Shown: positions 1 to 8,217, counted from the first letter of the stretch. The stretch is 15,585 nt of DNA from JAWLGJ01 sp041685145 (GCA_041685145.1 JAWLGJ010000056.1:1-15585); one strand, 5' to 3'. The notes: generated by a model from the sequence alone, not told the origin. Made by a program: numbers and translations.

Positions 1-976
1 GCGGCCGCGGCGCCGGCGGCGCCACCGCCAGCAGCATCGCCAGCCGCTCCACCCCGGCGGCCCAGCCGATGCCGGGCGTCGCCGGCCCGCCCATCTGGGC
101 GATGAGGCCGTCATAGCGCCCGCCCGCCAGCACCGTGCCCTGGGCGCCGAGGGCGTCGGTGGTGAACTCGAAGGCGGTGTGGCAGTAGTAATCCAGGCCG
201 CGCACCAGATGCGGGTTGACGACATAGGGGATGGCAAGCGCCTCCAGCCCCTCGGTCAGCGCGGCGAAAAACCCCCGCGAGGCGTCGTTGAGGTAGTCGG
301 CGAGGCGCGGCGCCCCGGCGACGATCCGCCGGTCGCCCTCGTCCTTGGAATCGAGGATGCGCAGCGGGTTGCGCTCCAGGCGGCTGCGGCTGTCCTCGGA
401 CAGGGCGTCGTAGTGGCCCTGCAGGTAGTCCACCAGCGCGCCGCGATAGGCGGCGCGGCTGTCGGCGTCGCCAAGGGTGTTCAGCTCCAGGGTCACCCGC
501 CCCTTCAGGTTCAGGGCCTCCAGCAGGTGCGCGCCCAGGGCGATGACCTCGATGTCCGCCTGCGGCGTCTCCACCCCCAGCAGTTCCACGCCCACCTGGT
601 GGAACTGGCGCAGCCGTCCCTTCTGCGGCCGCTCGTAGCGGAACATCGGCCCGCGGTAGAACAGCTTCAGCGGCAGGTTCTGGGTCAGGCCGTTGGAAAT
701 GAACGCCCGCGCGGCGCCGGCGGTGCCCTCGGGCCGCAGGGTGATGGACTCGCCGCCGCGGTCGGTGAAGGTATACATCTCCTTGGTGACCACGTCCGAG
801 GTCTCCCCCAGCGTGCGGGCGAAGACCTCAGTGAATTCGAAGATGGGCGTGGCGATCTCGCCGAAGCCATAGCCTTCGGCGACGCCGCGCGCCGTCTCCT
901 CGACATGGCGATGGCGCCGAAGGTCGTCGGGAAGGAGGTCGTGCGTACCCCTCACCGGCTGCAACGCTCGCGCCAT
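1..976 (-). CDS. hisS: Histidyl-tRNA synthetase, 3' end missing (window edge)
   Basis: Class II aminoacyl-tRNA synthetase that charges tRNA-His in the cytoplasm. The reading frame gives 325 residues before the window ends; the family is usually about 410-430 aa, so the C-terminal anticodon-binding domain lies outside. Visible family signatures are the N-terminal PVRGTHDLLP segment (residues 7-16), motif 2 with RYERPQKGRLRQFHQ (113-127), the histidine-binding LVRGLDYY (257-264), AGGRYDGL (284-291) and motif 3 GIGWAAGVERL (302-312). The ATG at 976 shares its A with the TGA of ispG (TGATG), so translation is probably coupled to ispG. Identification is near certain. Truncation is only the window edge, not a broken gene. 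Confidence 0.97.
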   Translation of the reverse strand, partial: MARALQPVRGTHDLLPDDLRRHRHVEETARGVAEGYGFGEIATPIFEFTEVFARTLGETSDVVTKEMYTFTDRGGESITLRPEGTAGAARAFISNGLTQNLPLKLFYRGPMFRYERPQKGRLRQFHQVGVELLGVETPQADIEVIALGAHLLEALNLKGRVTLELNTLGDADSRAAYRGALVDYLQGHYDALSEDSRSRLERNPLRILDSKDEGDRRIVAGAPRLADYLNDASRGFFAALTEGLEALAIPYVVNPHLVRGLDYYCHTAFEFTTDALGAQGTVLAGGRYDGLIAQMGGPATPGIGWAAGVERLAMLLAVAPPAPRP

Positions 977-2085
977 CAGTTCGTGCTCCCCTCGTTCTCC
1001 ATCCGCGCGGCCCGCTCCTCGACCAGGGCGACGATGTGCTCGATCATGGCCGCGGTGTCGACCTTGTGGTCCGGCCGCCCGGCAACATAGACCATGTGTG
1101 CGCCGCCGCCGCCGCCGGTGAGGCCGATATCGGTCTCGCGCGCCTCGCCGGGGCCGTTGACGACGCAGCCGATGATCGACAGCGTGATCGGCGCCGCGAT
1201 GGCTTCCAGCCGCCGCTCCAGCGCCGCCACCACCTCGACGACGTCGAAGCCCTGCCGCGCGCAGGACGGGCAGGCGACGATGCGCACGCCCCGGTGGCGC
1301 AGGTCCAGCGCCTTCAACAGGTCGAAGCCGACCTTGACCTCCTCCACCGGGTCCGCCGACAGCGACACGCGCAGGGTGTCGCCGATGCCCTCCATCAGCA
1401 GCGCCCCGATGCCCAGCGCCGATTTCACGGTGCCGGCGCGCAGGCCGCCGGCCTCGGTGATGCCCAGGTGCAGCGGATAGTCGCAGGCCGCCGCCAGGCC
1501 GCGATAGGCGCCCACCGCCAGGAACACGTCCGAGGCCTTGACGCTGATCTTGAAGTCGGTGAAGTCGTTGTCCTCCAGAATGCGCGCGTGTTCAAGGGCG
1601 CTTTCCACCAGCGCCTCGGGGCAGGGTTCGGCGTATTTCTCCAGCAGGTGCTTCTCAAGGCTGCCGGCGTTGACGCCGATGCGCATGGAGCAGCCGTGGT
1701 CCTTCGCCGCCCGCACCACCTCGCGCACGCGCTGCGCCGAGCCGATATTGCCCGGATTGATGCGCAGGCAGGCGGCGCCGGCCTCGGCGGCCTCGATGGC
1801 GCGGCGGTGGTGGAAATGGATGTCGGCGACGATGGGCACCCGCGCCTGGCGCACGATGTCCTTGAGCGCCCGCGTCGACTCCTCGTCAGGGCAGGAGACG
1901 CGGACGATGTCGGCGCCGGCTTCCTCCAGGGCGCGCACCTGGGCCACCGTCGCCGCGACGTCGGCGGTGTCGGTGTTGGTCATCGACTGCACGCTGATGG
2001 GCGCGTCACCGCCCACCACCACCGGGCCGACGCGCACCGGGCGGCTCGGGCGGCGCCGGATCTGTCGATAGGGCCGGAGAGTCAT
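976..2085 (-). CDS. ispG: 4-hydroxy-3-methylbut-2-enyl diphosphate synthase
   Basis: IspG (GcpE), the [4Fe-4S] enzyme of the MEP pathway that converts methylerythritol cyclodiphosphate to HMBPP in the cytoplasm, using flavodoxin or ferredoxin as electron donor. The protein has 369 aa, normal for the two-domain bacterial form. The N-terminal TIM-barrel part contains QSMTNTDT (33-40), ADIHFHHR (87-94) and LRINPGNIG (107-115). The C-terminal cluster domain has the expected ligands C272, C275 (CPSC) and C307 with E314 in GCVVNGPGEA. The ATG at 2085 fits the family start, but only a weak purine-rich ribosome site is visible. It lies 79 bp downstream of the RodZ-like gene and overlaps the hisS start by one base, so it is probably in the same operon, possibly with its own promoter. 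Confidence 0.98.
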   Translation of the reverse strand: MTLRPYRQIRRRPSRPVRVGPVVVGGDAPISVQSMTNTDTADVAATVAQVRALEEAGADIVRVSCPDEESTRALKDIVRQARVPIVADIHFHHRRAIEAAEAGAACLRINPGNIGSAQRVREVVRAAKDHGCSMRIGVNAGSLEKHLLEKYAEPCPEALVESALEHARILEDNDFTDFKISVKASDVFLAVGAYRGLAAACDYPLHLGITEAGGLRAGTVKSALGIGALLMEGIGDTLRVSLSADPVEEVKVGFDLLKALDLRHRGVRIVACPSCARQGFDVVEVVAALERRLEAIAAPITLSIIGCVVNGPGEARETDIGLTGGGGGAHMVYVAGRPDHKVDTAAMIEHIVALVEERAARMENEGSTN

Positions 2086-2111
2086 GGGTCGTCTCGTGTG
2101 TCCGGGCGGGC

Positions 2112-2140
2112 GTTATAGCGCATTCCCCGCCGGCACAGAA
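2112..2140 (-). promoter_or_regulatory. Candidate promoter of ispG
   Basis: In the 79-bp gap upstream of ispG the minus strand carries TATAAC (plus 2112-2117), a 5/6 match to the -10 consensus. It lies 17 bp from TTCTGT (plus 2135-2140), a poor -35. The -10 sits inside a near-palindrome GCGCTATAACGC and between GGCGGG and CCCGCC arms. The predicted start would be about 20 nt before the ispG ATG. Weak -35, so tentative. Confidence 0.35.
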
Positions 2141-2164
2141 GCACTCAGGCGGCAGGGAACCGGT

Positions 2165-3439
2165 TCAGTTTCCGGCCAGGAGATAGTCGGCCTCGAGCCG
2201 AATGTCACGGCGCACCTCGCCGGGCTCGCCCAGCGACGGCGCCTGTTGGCCGTCGACGAAGATGCGCACGTCGCCGGCGCTGCCGGTGATCAGTTGCAGG
2301 CCGTCGCGGTTGGGCACGAGGTAACGGTCGCCCGCCCGCATCAGGCGGCTGAGCAGCAGGCGGTTGTCGGCGTCGCGGACCTGTATCCATGCCTCGTCGA
2401 CGGCCAGAACGGTGATGCGCGAATCGGCATTATGGCGCCCGAAGACGCTGGGGCTGGCGCCGTTGTCCTCGGGCACCGCCGGCAGGCCGCCCAGGCCGTC
2501 GACGGCGCCGGTGGCCGCGGCCGCGGTTTCCGGTCGCGTCGGCGGGGCGGGCGGCGGCGGCACCGGACGGGCCGGGGCGGCGGCCACCGGCGATTCAGGC
2601 GCCAAAGCGGCGTCGGCCTCGTCGGCGGTCGCATCGACGGCAGCGGCCTCGGCCGCACTGTCCTCGACGGCCGATTCTTCAGTGGCGGCGTCTTCGGCGG
2701 CGACGTCATCGCCGGCCGATGTGTCGGCATCGGCATCGGCATCGGCGGTTTCGGCGGTTGCGGCCGACTCCGCCGCAACCGTTTCCTCGGCGGGCGCCGT
2801 CAGCGCCGGGACGGCCGCCGCCTCGGCCTCGGCTTCGGCCTCCGCCCCGGCCGCCTCCACGGGCGCCGGGTCGGGCTCGGCATCCGGTGCCGCCGCGCCG
2901 TCGACGGGCGCGGCGTCGTCCCCCGCCGGCGGCGACTGTGGCGCCGGCTCCGGCGCCTCGGTCTCGGCGACGACGGGGCGCAGGCGCTCGGGCAGCTCGG
3001 AGACCAGTTCCGACGGCGATTGGTTGTCGCTGTAATGGTACCAGGCGCCGTAGGCCACGACGGCGGCCAGCAGGCTGCCCAGGATTATGGCGCGGGTGGG
3101 AAGCTGGCCATCGGAAATGGGCGCCGGGAAGACCAGCTCCGGCTGCGCCTCCAGGGCGCCCTCGGTCTCGTGCTTGAAGCGCCGGACGATCTCGGCGGCG
3201 TCGAGGCCGAGATACTGGGAATAGGTGCGGATGAAGCCGATTACATACGCCGAGCCCGGCAAATCCTGATAGCGGCCATCCTCGATGGCCTGCAGGTACA
3301 ACGGGCGAATCCGCAGCACCTTGGCCACATCGACCAAGTCCAAGCCGGCCTCTTCCCGGGCCGAACGCAGTACCGCGCCGGTCCCCGGACGCATCGCCGT
3401 GCCGGCTTCCCGCGGCCGGTCCGTATCGATCGTCTCCAC
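2165..3439 (-). CDS. RodZ-like HTH / single-TM / DUF4115 protein
   Basis: Bitopic inner-membrane protein of the RodZ family, which in rod-shaped bacteria links the MreB cytoskeleton to wall synthesis; the exact role here is inferred. From the GTG chosen it has 424 aa. There is a cytoplasmic XRE-type helix-turn-helix (about 20-85, with the RIRPLYLQAIEDG and LPGSAYVIGFIRTYSQ signatures of HTH_25) and one membrane helix (about 116-136). A long acidic Ala/Asp/Glu then Pro-rich linker follows (about 140-335), and a C-terminal DUF4115-like beta domain (about 339-414, with W and RLMRAGDRYLVPN). Start: the frame opens further to a TTG at 3472, but only the GTG at 3439 has a Shine-Dalgarno (AAGGA, 4-nt spacer); an ATG at 3394 is the other option. 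It lies between ptsP and ispG, the usual alphaproteobacterial position. The linker is unusually long and repetitive. Confidence 0.88.
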   Translation of the reverse strand: METIDTDRPREAGTAMRPGTGAVLRSAREEAGLDLVDVAKVLRIRPLYLQAIEDGRYQDLPGSAYVIGFIRTYSQYLGLDAAEIVRRFKHETEGALEAQPELVFPAPISDGQLPTRAIILGSLLAAVVAYGAWYHYSDNQSPSELVSELPERLRPVVAETEAPEPAPQSPPAGDDAAPVDGAAAPDAEPDPAPVEAAGAEAEAEAEAAAVPALTAPAEETVAAESAATAETADADADADTSAGDDVAAEDAATEESAVEDSAAEAAAVDATADEADAALAPESPVAAAPARPVPPPPAPPTRPETAAAATGAVDGLGGLPAVPEDNGASPSVFGRHNADSRITVLAVDEAWIQVRDADNRLLLSRLMRAGDRYLVPNRDGLQLITGSAGDVRIFVDGQQAPSLGEPGEVRRDIRLEADYLLAGN

Positions 3440-3443
3440 GTCG

Positions 3444-3448
3444 TCCTT
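3444..3448 (-). promoter_or_regulatory. RBS deciding the RodZ-like start
   Basis: AAGGA on the minus strand lies four bases before the GTG at 3439. The upstream TTG at 3472 has no purine-rich sequence before it, so this site favours the shorter product. Confidence 0.5.
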
Positions 3449-3497
3449 CCCGAGAAGGTTCGCGAAATCCAAAGGGCGTAACCACTTCGGCAGGTAT

Positions 3498-3527
3498 TTT
3501 CTACCACCTGAGGCACAGGCGAGGCAA
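3498..3527 (-). promoter_or_regulatory. Candidate promoter of the RodZ-like gene
   Basis: In the gap after ptsP the minus strand carries TTGCCT (plus 3522-3527), an 18-bp spacer and TAGAAA (plus 3498-3503), each 4/6 to the sigma-70 boxes. The -10 lies within an inverted repeat (CAGGT...ACCTG at 3491-3510, with an inner GGTA-ttttc-TACC). It would give a leader of about 50 nt and allow expression independent of ptsP. Not supported beyond sequence match. Confidence 0.35.
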
Positions 3528-3556
3528 TCGGCAGCGCAAAAGCGGCCGAATCGGGG

Positions 3557-5821
3557 TCAGAGCGCGATGTCGTGGTCCAGCGCGAACATGCGCAGCGGCG
3601 TGCGCAGGTCGGTCTCGCCCTTGTCGATCAGCCGCTCCAGATAATCCCGCACCGGCCCCAGATCGACGCTGCGGATCATCGTCTTCACCGGCCCCACCGC
3701 CGGCGCCACCATCGACAGGCGGCGGAAGCCGAGGCCCAGCAGCGCCAGCGCCTCCAGCGGCTTGCCGGCCATCTCGCCGCAGACGCTGATCTCCACGCCC
3801 GCCTCGTCGCATTTGATGCGCACCTGACGCAGGAAGCGCAGCATTCCCGGCGACAACGGATCATAGCGTTCGGCGATGCGCGGGTTGCCGCGGTCGCAGG
3901 CGAACAGGAACTGGGTGAGGTCGTTGCTGCCGACGGAGACGAAATCCACGCGCCGCAGCACCTCGCGCAGTTGGAAGGCGAGGCCCGGCACCTCCAGCAT
4001 CGTGCCCACCCGCACCGCCGACGGCAGCGCCCGCCCCAGGCGCCGTTCGTGTTCGATCTCCATGTCCAGGAGCGCCCGCGCCCGGTCCAGCTCCGAGACA
4101 TCGGCGATCATCGGGAACATGATCTTCAGTTCGCGGTCGACGCTGGCGCGCAGCAGGGCGCGCAACTGCTGGCGCAGCACCGCCGGGCAGTCGAGGGTGA
4201 TGCGGATGGAGCGCCAGCCCAGCGCCGGGTTGTCCTCCTCGGAACTCCGCCAATAGGGCAGCACCTTGTCGCCGCCGACGTCGAGCGAGCGAAAGACCAC
4301 CGGCCGCCCGCCGGCGTGTTCGAGGACGCGGCTGTAGAGGAGGGTTTGGGCCTCGACATCGGGCAGGTGCGGCCGCGCCATGAACGGAATTTCGGTGCGA
4401 TACAGGCCGATGCCGTCGGCGCCCGTCTCCTCCAGGTGCTGCAGGTCCACCAGCAGGCCGGCATTGAGCAGCAGTTCCACCGCCACGCCGTCGCGGGTGA
4501 CGGCGGGAACGTCGCGCAGGGCGGCATAGGCGGCCTGGCGCTCCTCGCGCACCCGCACGGCGTTGGCGAAGGCCTCCTGGATGTCGTCGCTGGGGCGGAT
4601 GAAGACTTGCCCGTGCTCGCCGTCCAGGATCACCGGATCATAGGCCTCGATCCGCGCCAGCGCGTCCTTGACCCGGCCGATGACCGGAATGTCCAGCGCC
4701 CGCGCCACGATGGTCAGGTGCATGGTGGGCGAGCCTTCCTCCATGACCACGCCGCGCAGTTTGCGCCGGTCGTAGTCGAGCAGCTCGGTCGGGCCCATGC
4801 TGCGGCAGACGAGGATGAAGTCCTCGGGCAATTCGCCGCCGGCGGCGGTGCCCGAGCCGCCGGCCAGATGCCGCAGCAGGCGGTTGGTAAGATCCTGGAG
4901 GTCGTGCAGGCGCTCGCGCAGATAGGGGTCGCTGACGTGGCTCATGCGCACGCGCATGTCCTCGTTGACCTTCTGCACCGCCGCCTCCGCCGTCAGGCCG
5001 GTGCGGATGGCCTCGCTGATGCGCGCGATCCAGCCGGCGTCCTCGGCGATCATGCGGTAGGCCTCCAGCACGTCCTTGTGCTCGCCTCCGTCCAGTTCCG
5101 GGGCCGAGAACAGCTCATCGAGGCGGCTGTGCATACTGGCGATGGCGTCGCGGAAGCGCGCCAGTTCCTCCTCGGGGTTTTCGGCCACCAGGCGCTGGAC
5201 GCTGACGCGCGGTTCGTGCGGCACCGCCAGCCCCATGCCGATGCCGCCGGTAAGGCGCACCCCCTCCAGGCGCAACGGCAGCAGGCCCAGCCCGTCCACC
5301 GGCTTCAGTTCCTCGGCGACGACCAGCTCGCCGCTGGTCACCAGTTCGGCCAGGACCATCGCCACGGTTTCGAGGGTTTCGATCTCTTCCTCGGTGTAGT
5401 GGCGCTGGGTGCGGTTCTGCACCGCCAGCACCCCCATGACGCGACCGCCGCGGATGATGGGCACGCCGACCATCGAGCGGTAGATGTCCTCGCCCGTTTC
5501 GGGGCGGTAGGCGAAGGCCGGGTGCGCCTGGGCGTCGGAGAGCGCCAGCGGCCGGGCGCTGCCGGCGATGTGGCCGACGATGCCCTCGCCGACCCGCAGG
5601 CGGGTCTTGTGGACGGCGGACTTGTGCAGGCCCTCGGTGGCGAAGAGTTCCAGCACCTCGCCGGCGCGCATGACGTAGCAGGAGCAGACCTCTGCCACCA
5701 TGTCCATGGCGATCAGCTTGACCACCTTGTTCAGGCGGTCCTGGGCCGAGCCGCCCCCGGCCATCACGTCGCGCAGGCGGCTGAGCAGACGCCGGGAGAC
5801 GGTGGCGCTGGCGGCCTGCAT
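3557..5821 (-). CDS. ptsP: Phosphoenolpyruvate-protein phosphotransferase PtsP (EI-Ntr)
   Basis: First enzyme of the nitrogen-related phosphotransferase system. It takes phosphate from PEP onto a histidine and passes it to NPr (PtsO), in the cytoplasm; it is a regulatory rather than sugar-transport system. The protein has 754 aa from the ATG at 5821. An N-terminal GAF domain (about 18-165, with LRVGEGIVGHIA and HPAFAYRPETGEDIY) can sense small ligands. The EI domain follows, with the mobile phosphohistidine segment EEGSPTMHLTIVARA (His368). The C-terminal PEP-binding barrel (about 440-720) contains GIGLYRTE (R474), GSNDLTQF and the catalytic cysteine in SVCGEMAGKP (C681). The ATG overlaps the TGA of the upstream oxidoreductase (TGATG); a GTG one codon earlier (5824) is equally possible. 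Length and architecture are standard for alphaproteobacterial PtsP. Confidence 0.97.
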   Translation of the reverse strand: MQAASATVSRRLLSRLRDVMAGGGSAQDRLNKVVKLIAMDMVAEVCSCYVMRAGEVLELFATEGLHKSAVHKTRLRVGEGIVGHIAGSARPLALSDAQAHPAFAYRPETGEDIYRSMVGVPIIRGGRVMGVLAVQNRTQRHYTEEEIETLETVAMVLAELVTSGELVVAEELKPVDGLGLLPLRLEGVRLTGGIGMGLAVPHEPRVSVQRLVAENPEEELARFRDAIASMHSRLDELFSAPELDGGEHKDVLEAYRMIAEDAGWIARISEAIRTGLTAEAAVQKVNEDMRVRMSHVSDPYLRERLHDLQDLTNRLLRHLAGGSGTAAGGELPEDFILVCRSMGPTELLDYDRRKLRGVVMEEGSPTMHLTIVARALDIPVIGRVKDALARIEAYDPVILDGEHGQVFIRPSDDIQEAFANAVRVREERQAAYAALRDVPAVTRDGVAVELLLNAGLLVDLQHLEETGADGIGLYRTEIPFMARPHLPDVEAQTLLYSRVLEHAGGRPVVFRSLDVGGDKVLPYWRSSEEDNPALGWRSIRITLDCPAVLRQQLRALLRASVDRELKIMFPMIADVSELDRARALLDMEIEHERRLGRALPSAVRVGTMLEVPGLAFQLREVLRRVDFVSVGSNDLTQFLFACDRGNPRIAERYDPLSPGMLRFLRQVRIKCDEAGVEISVCGEMAGKPLEALALLGLGFRRLSMVAPAVGPVKTMIRSVDLGPVRDYLERLIDKGETDLRTPLRMFALDHDIAL

Positions 5822-6867
5822 CACGCCCCGGCCCCGGGCCGCTCCCTTGCCACGATCGCGGCAACGGCCTGTTCCACCAGTTCCTGCAGGATCTCGGCGG
5901 TGGACTGCTCGCGCGTGACCATGCCGACGCTCTGGCCGGCCATCAGCGAGCCGTTTGCAACGTCGCCGTCAACGACGGCCCGCCGCAGCGCCCCGGCCCA
6001 GTAATGCTCGATTTCGAGCCGCGCCTCCTCCTTGCCGAGTTCGCCGCTGCGGTGGCGGCGGATCACCTCCTGCTGAAAGGCGGGGAAGCGGCGGGTGGCC
6101 TCGTTGGCCAGCGCCCGCACCGGAATCACCGGAAAGCCGGGGTCGACCTGCACCGAGGGCAGCGCGTCGCGGGCGTTGGCGCGGATGAAGGCCTGCTTGA
6201 AGTGCGGATGCGCGATCGATTCGGTGGCGCAGACGAAGCGCGTGCCCAACTGGCAGCCGGCGGCGCCCAATTCCAGATAGCTGACGATCACCTCGCCGCG
6301 CCCGATGCCGCCGGCCACGAACACCGGCACCTCGCGAATGGCGGGCAGGATCTCCTGCGCCAGGACGCTGGTCGAGACCGGGCCGACATGGCCGCCGGCC
6401 TCGGTGCCCTCGACGATGAGGGCGTCGGCGCCGCTGCGGATGAGCTTGCGGGCGAACGGCACCGTGGGCGCGAAGCACAGCACGCGGGCGCCGCTGTCTT
6501 TCACGCGGCGGATGGCCGCCGCCGACGGCAGGCCGCCGGCGAGCACCACATGCCCCACCCCGGCGGCCGCGCACACGTCGATGAGCGCCTCCAGGCGCGG
6601 ATGCATGGTGATGAGGTTGACGCCGAAGGGCCGGTCGGTGAGACGCTGGGTGGCGGCGATTTCCTCGGCCAGTTGCTCGGGCGCCATCGATCCCGACGCC
6701 AGAACCCCGAACCCGCCGCCATTGGAGATGGCGGAGACGAGGTTGCGCTCGGACACCCACGACATCGCGCCGCCCATGATGGCGACGTCGGTGCCGAGAA
6801 AGGATTTGCCGCGGTGCCATAGGCCTTCCAGCCTGGCCCGCGCCGGCAAGGTGGCGTCAGGCAGCAT
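5821..6867 (-). CDS. Nitronate monooxygenase-family FMN oxidoreductase
   Basis: FMN-binding TIM-barrel protein of the nitronate monooxygenase / 2-nitropropane dioxygenase family, which also includes FabK-type enoyl-ACP reductases. The true substrate cannot be read from sequence. It has 348 aa. Signatures are MGGAMSWVSERNLVSAISNGGGFG (substrate end, 31-54 region), the phosphate/flavin segment EGTEAGGHVG (153-162, with the family histidine H160), VAGGIGRG (184-191) and GCQLGTRF (204-211). The ATG at 6867 overlaps the lysC 3' end by 11 bp and its own TGA overlaps the ptsP start, so it is embedded in a coupled lysC-ptsP operon. That linkage to aspartate-family synthesis and nitrogen signalling may be functional or only positional. 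Family assignment is secure; the specific reaction is not. Confidence 0.9.
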   Translation of the reverse strand: MLPDATLPARARLEGLWHRGKSFLGTDVAIMGGAMSWVSERNLVSAISNGGGFGVLASGSMAPEQLAEEIAATQRLTDRPFGVNLITMHPRLEALIDVCAAAGVGHVVLAGGLPSAAAIRRVKDSGARVLCFAPTVPFARKLIRSGADALIVEGTEAGGHVGPVSTSVLAQEILPAIREVPVFVAGGIGRGEVIVSYLELGAAGCQLGTRFVCATESIAHPHFKQAFIRANARDALPSVQVDPGFPVIPVRALANEATRRFPAFQQEVIRRHRSGELGKEEARLEIEHYWAGALRRAVVDGDVANGSLMAGQSVGMVTREQSTAEILQELVEQAVAAIVARERPGAGA

Positions 6868-8077
6868 CCAGTCCGTAGGCCGTGTGCAGGGCGCGCAGCG
6901 CCAGTTCGGTGTATTCCTCGGCGACGAGCACGCTGATCTTGATCTCGGAGGTCGAGATCACCTGGATGTTGATGCCCTTGTCCGCCAAGGCCTGGAACAT
7001 GGTCTGGGCGACGCCGGCATGGCTGCGCATCCCGACGCCGATGACCGATATCTTGACCACGCCGGGGTCGGGAAGCAACACGTCGTAGCCCAGTTCCGCC
7101 TGCAAGTCCTCGACGACCTTGACCGCCTTGTCGAGGTCGCCCCGCGTCACCGTGAAGGTCAGATCGGTGGTGGAGCCGTCCTCGGAGACGTTCTGAACGA
7201 TCATGTCGACATTGATGTTGGCGTCCGCCAGCGGGCCGAAGATGTGGGCCGCGACGCCGGGACGGTCGGAGACATTGACCAGGGTGATCTTCGCCTCGTC
7301 GCGGCTGTAGGCAATGCCGCTCACCAGTTCCTGTTCCACGATTTCGTCCTCGTCGCAAACCAAAGTGCCGGGGGCATCGGAGAAGCTGGAGCGCACCTGC
7401 ACCCGTACTCGGTGCTTCATGGCCATTTCGACCGAGCGCGTCTGCAAGACCTTGGCCCCCAGCGACGCCAGCTCCAGCATTTCCTCGTAGGTGATCTTAT
7501 CAAGCTTGCGGGCCTTGGCAACGATACGCGGGTCGGTGGTGTAGACGCCGTCGACATCGGTGTAGATGTCGCAGCGTTCCGCCTCCAGCGCCGCCGCCAG
7601 GGCCACCGCGCTGGTGTCCGAGCCGCCGCGCCCCAGGGTGGCGATGCGCCGGTCGGGGCCGATGCCCTGGAACCCCGCGACCACCGCCACCTGGCCGTCG
7701 GCCATGCGCCCGCGCATCGTGGCGGTGTCGATTTCCGTGATGCGGGCCTTGCCGTGGACGCCGTCGGTGATGACCGGAATCTGCCACCCCAGCCACGAGC
7801 GCGCCGCCACCCCCAAATCCTGCAGCGCCAGCGCCAGCAGGCCGGCGGTGACCTGCTCGCCGCTGGCGACGACGGCGTCGTATTCGCGGGCGTCGTACAT
7901 GGGCGCGATCTGGCCGCAATACTCGACGAGCTGGTTGGTGACCCCGGCCATCGCCGAGACCACCACCGCCACCTCGTTGCCGGCGTCCACCTCGGCCTTG
8001 ACGCGGCGGGCGACATTCTTGATGCGCTCGATGTCGCCGACCGACGTGCCGCCAAATTTCATTACGATGCGAGCCAT
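6857..8077 (-). CDS. lysC: Aspartate kinase
   Basis: Aspartokinase, the ATP-dependent first step of lysine, threonine and methionine synthesis from aspartate, cytoplasmic. It has 406 aa, matching the monofunctional class. The N-terminal kinase domain begins with KFGGTSVG (7-14) and includes VVSAMAGVT (39-47), ASGEQV (71-76), GRGGSDTSA (149-157) and DIYTDVDGVYTTDPR (170-184). Two C-terminal ACT domains (about 263-335 and 341-403), with NVSDRPGVAAHIFG and ISTSEIKISVLV, bind the feedback-inhibiting amino acid. The ATG at 8077 has a good AGGAAG site seven bases upstream. It is the first gene of the leftward operon and divergent from ubiG. The leader between the candidate promoter and the start is about 125 nt, with no recognisable lysine riboswitch. 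Confidence 0.98.
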   Translation of the reverse strand: MARIVMKFGGTSVGDIERIKNVARRVKAEVDAGNEVAVVVSAMAGVTNQLVEYCGQIAPMYDAREYDAVVASGEQVTAGLLALALQDLGVAARSWLGWQIPVITDGVHGKARITEIDTATMRGRMADGQVAVVAGFQGIGPDRRIATLGRGGSDTSAVALAAALEAERCDIYTDVDGVYTTDPRIVAKARKLDKITYEEMLELASLGAKVLQTRSVEMAMKHRVRVQVRSSFSDAPGTLVCDEDEIVEQELVSGIAYSRDEAKITLVNVSDRPGVAAHIFGPLADANINVDMIVQNVSEDGSTTDLTFTVTRGDLDKAVKVVEDLQAELGYDVLLPDPGVVKISVIGVGMRSHAGVAQTMFQALADKGINIQVISTSEIKISVLVAEEYTELALRALHTAYGLDAA

Positions 8078-8188
8078 CGGGAAACTTCCTGTCGAACGAT
8101 TCCGGTTTGCGGAGAGCGGCGCGCGGCGCCGTCGCTCGGGCGGCCCCTCCTGTCGTGCGCGTGGCCGGCGCTTGCCCGGATACTGACC

Positions 8189-8217
8189 TTGCCGCCCGGC
8201 GGGCGGCTATTCATACT
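8189..8217 (+). promoter_or_regulatory. Candidate ubiG promoter
   Basis: TTGCCG (8189-8194) and CATACT (8212-8217) are separated by 17 bp, each about 4/6 to sigma-70 boxes, in the only AT-richer patch of the intergenic region. Predicted start near 8224, leaving a leader of about 57 nt to the ubiG ATG. A GC palindrome fills most of the spacer. Confidence 0.4.
8191..8207. repeat. Palindrome 1 in the lysC-ubiG intergenic region
   Basis: GCCGCCCG and CGGGCGGC arms around a single G form a perfect 8-bp inverted repeat between the -35 and -10 of the ubiG candidate promoter. It could be an operator or a chance GC palindrome. Confidence 0.5.

Noticed and set aside
2084..3481. Plus-strand Gly/Arg-rich frame opposite the RodZ-like gene
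   Set aside because: The repetitive composition is the complement of the Ala/Asp/Glu linker codons; there is no RBS or recognisable domain.
3572..6004. 810-codon open frame on the plus strand opposite ptsP
   Set aside because: It is the antisense shadow of ptsP in GC-rich DNA. The His/Gln/Ala-rich translation has no domain or signal, whereas the minus strand encodes a complete EI-Ntr.
8078..8203. Lysine riboswitch in the lysC leader
   Set aside because: The leader is about 125 nt, shorter than the lysine aptamer, and shows no matching multi-helix pattern or terminator hairpin.
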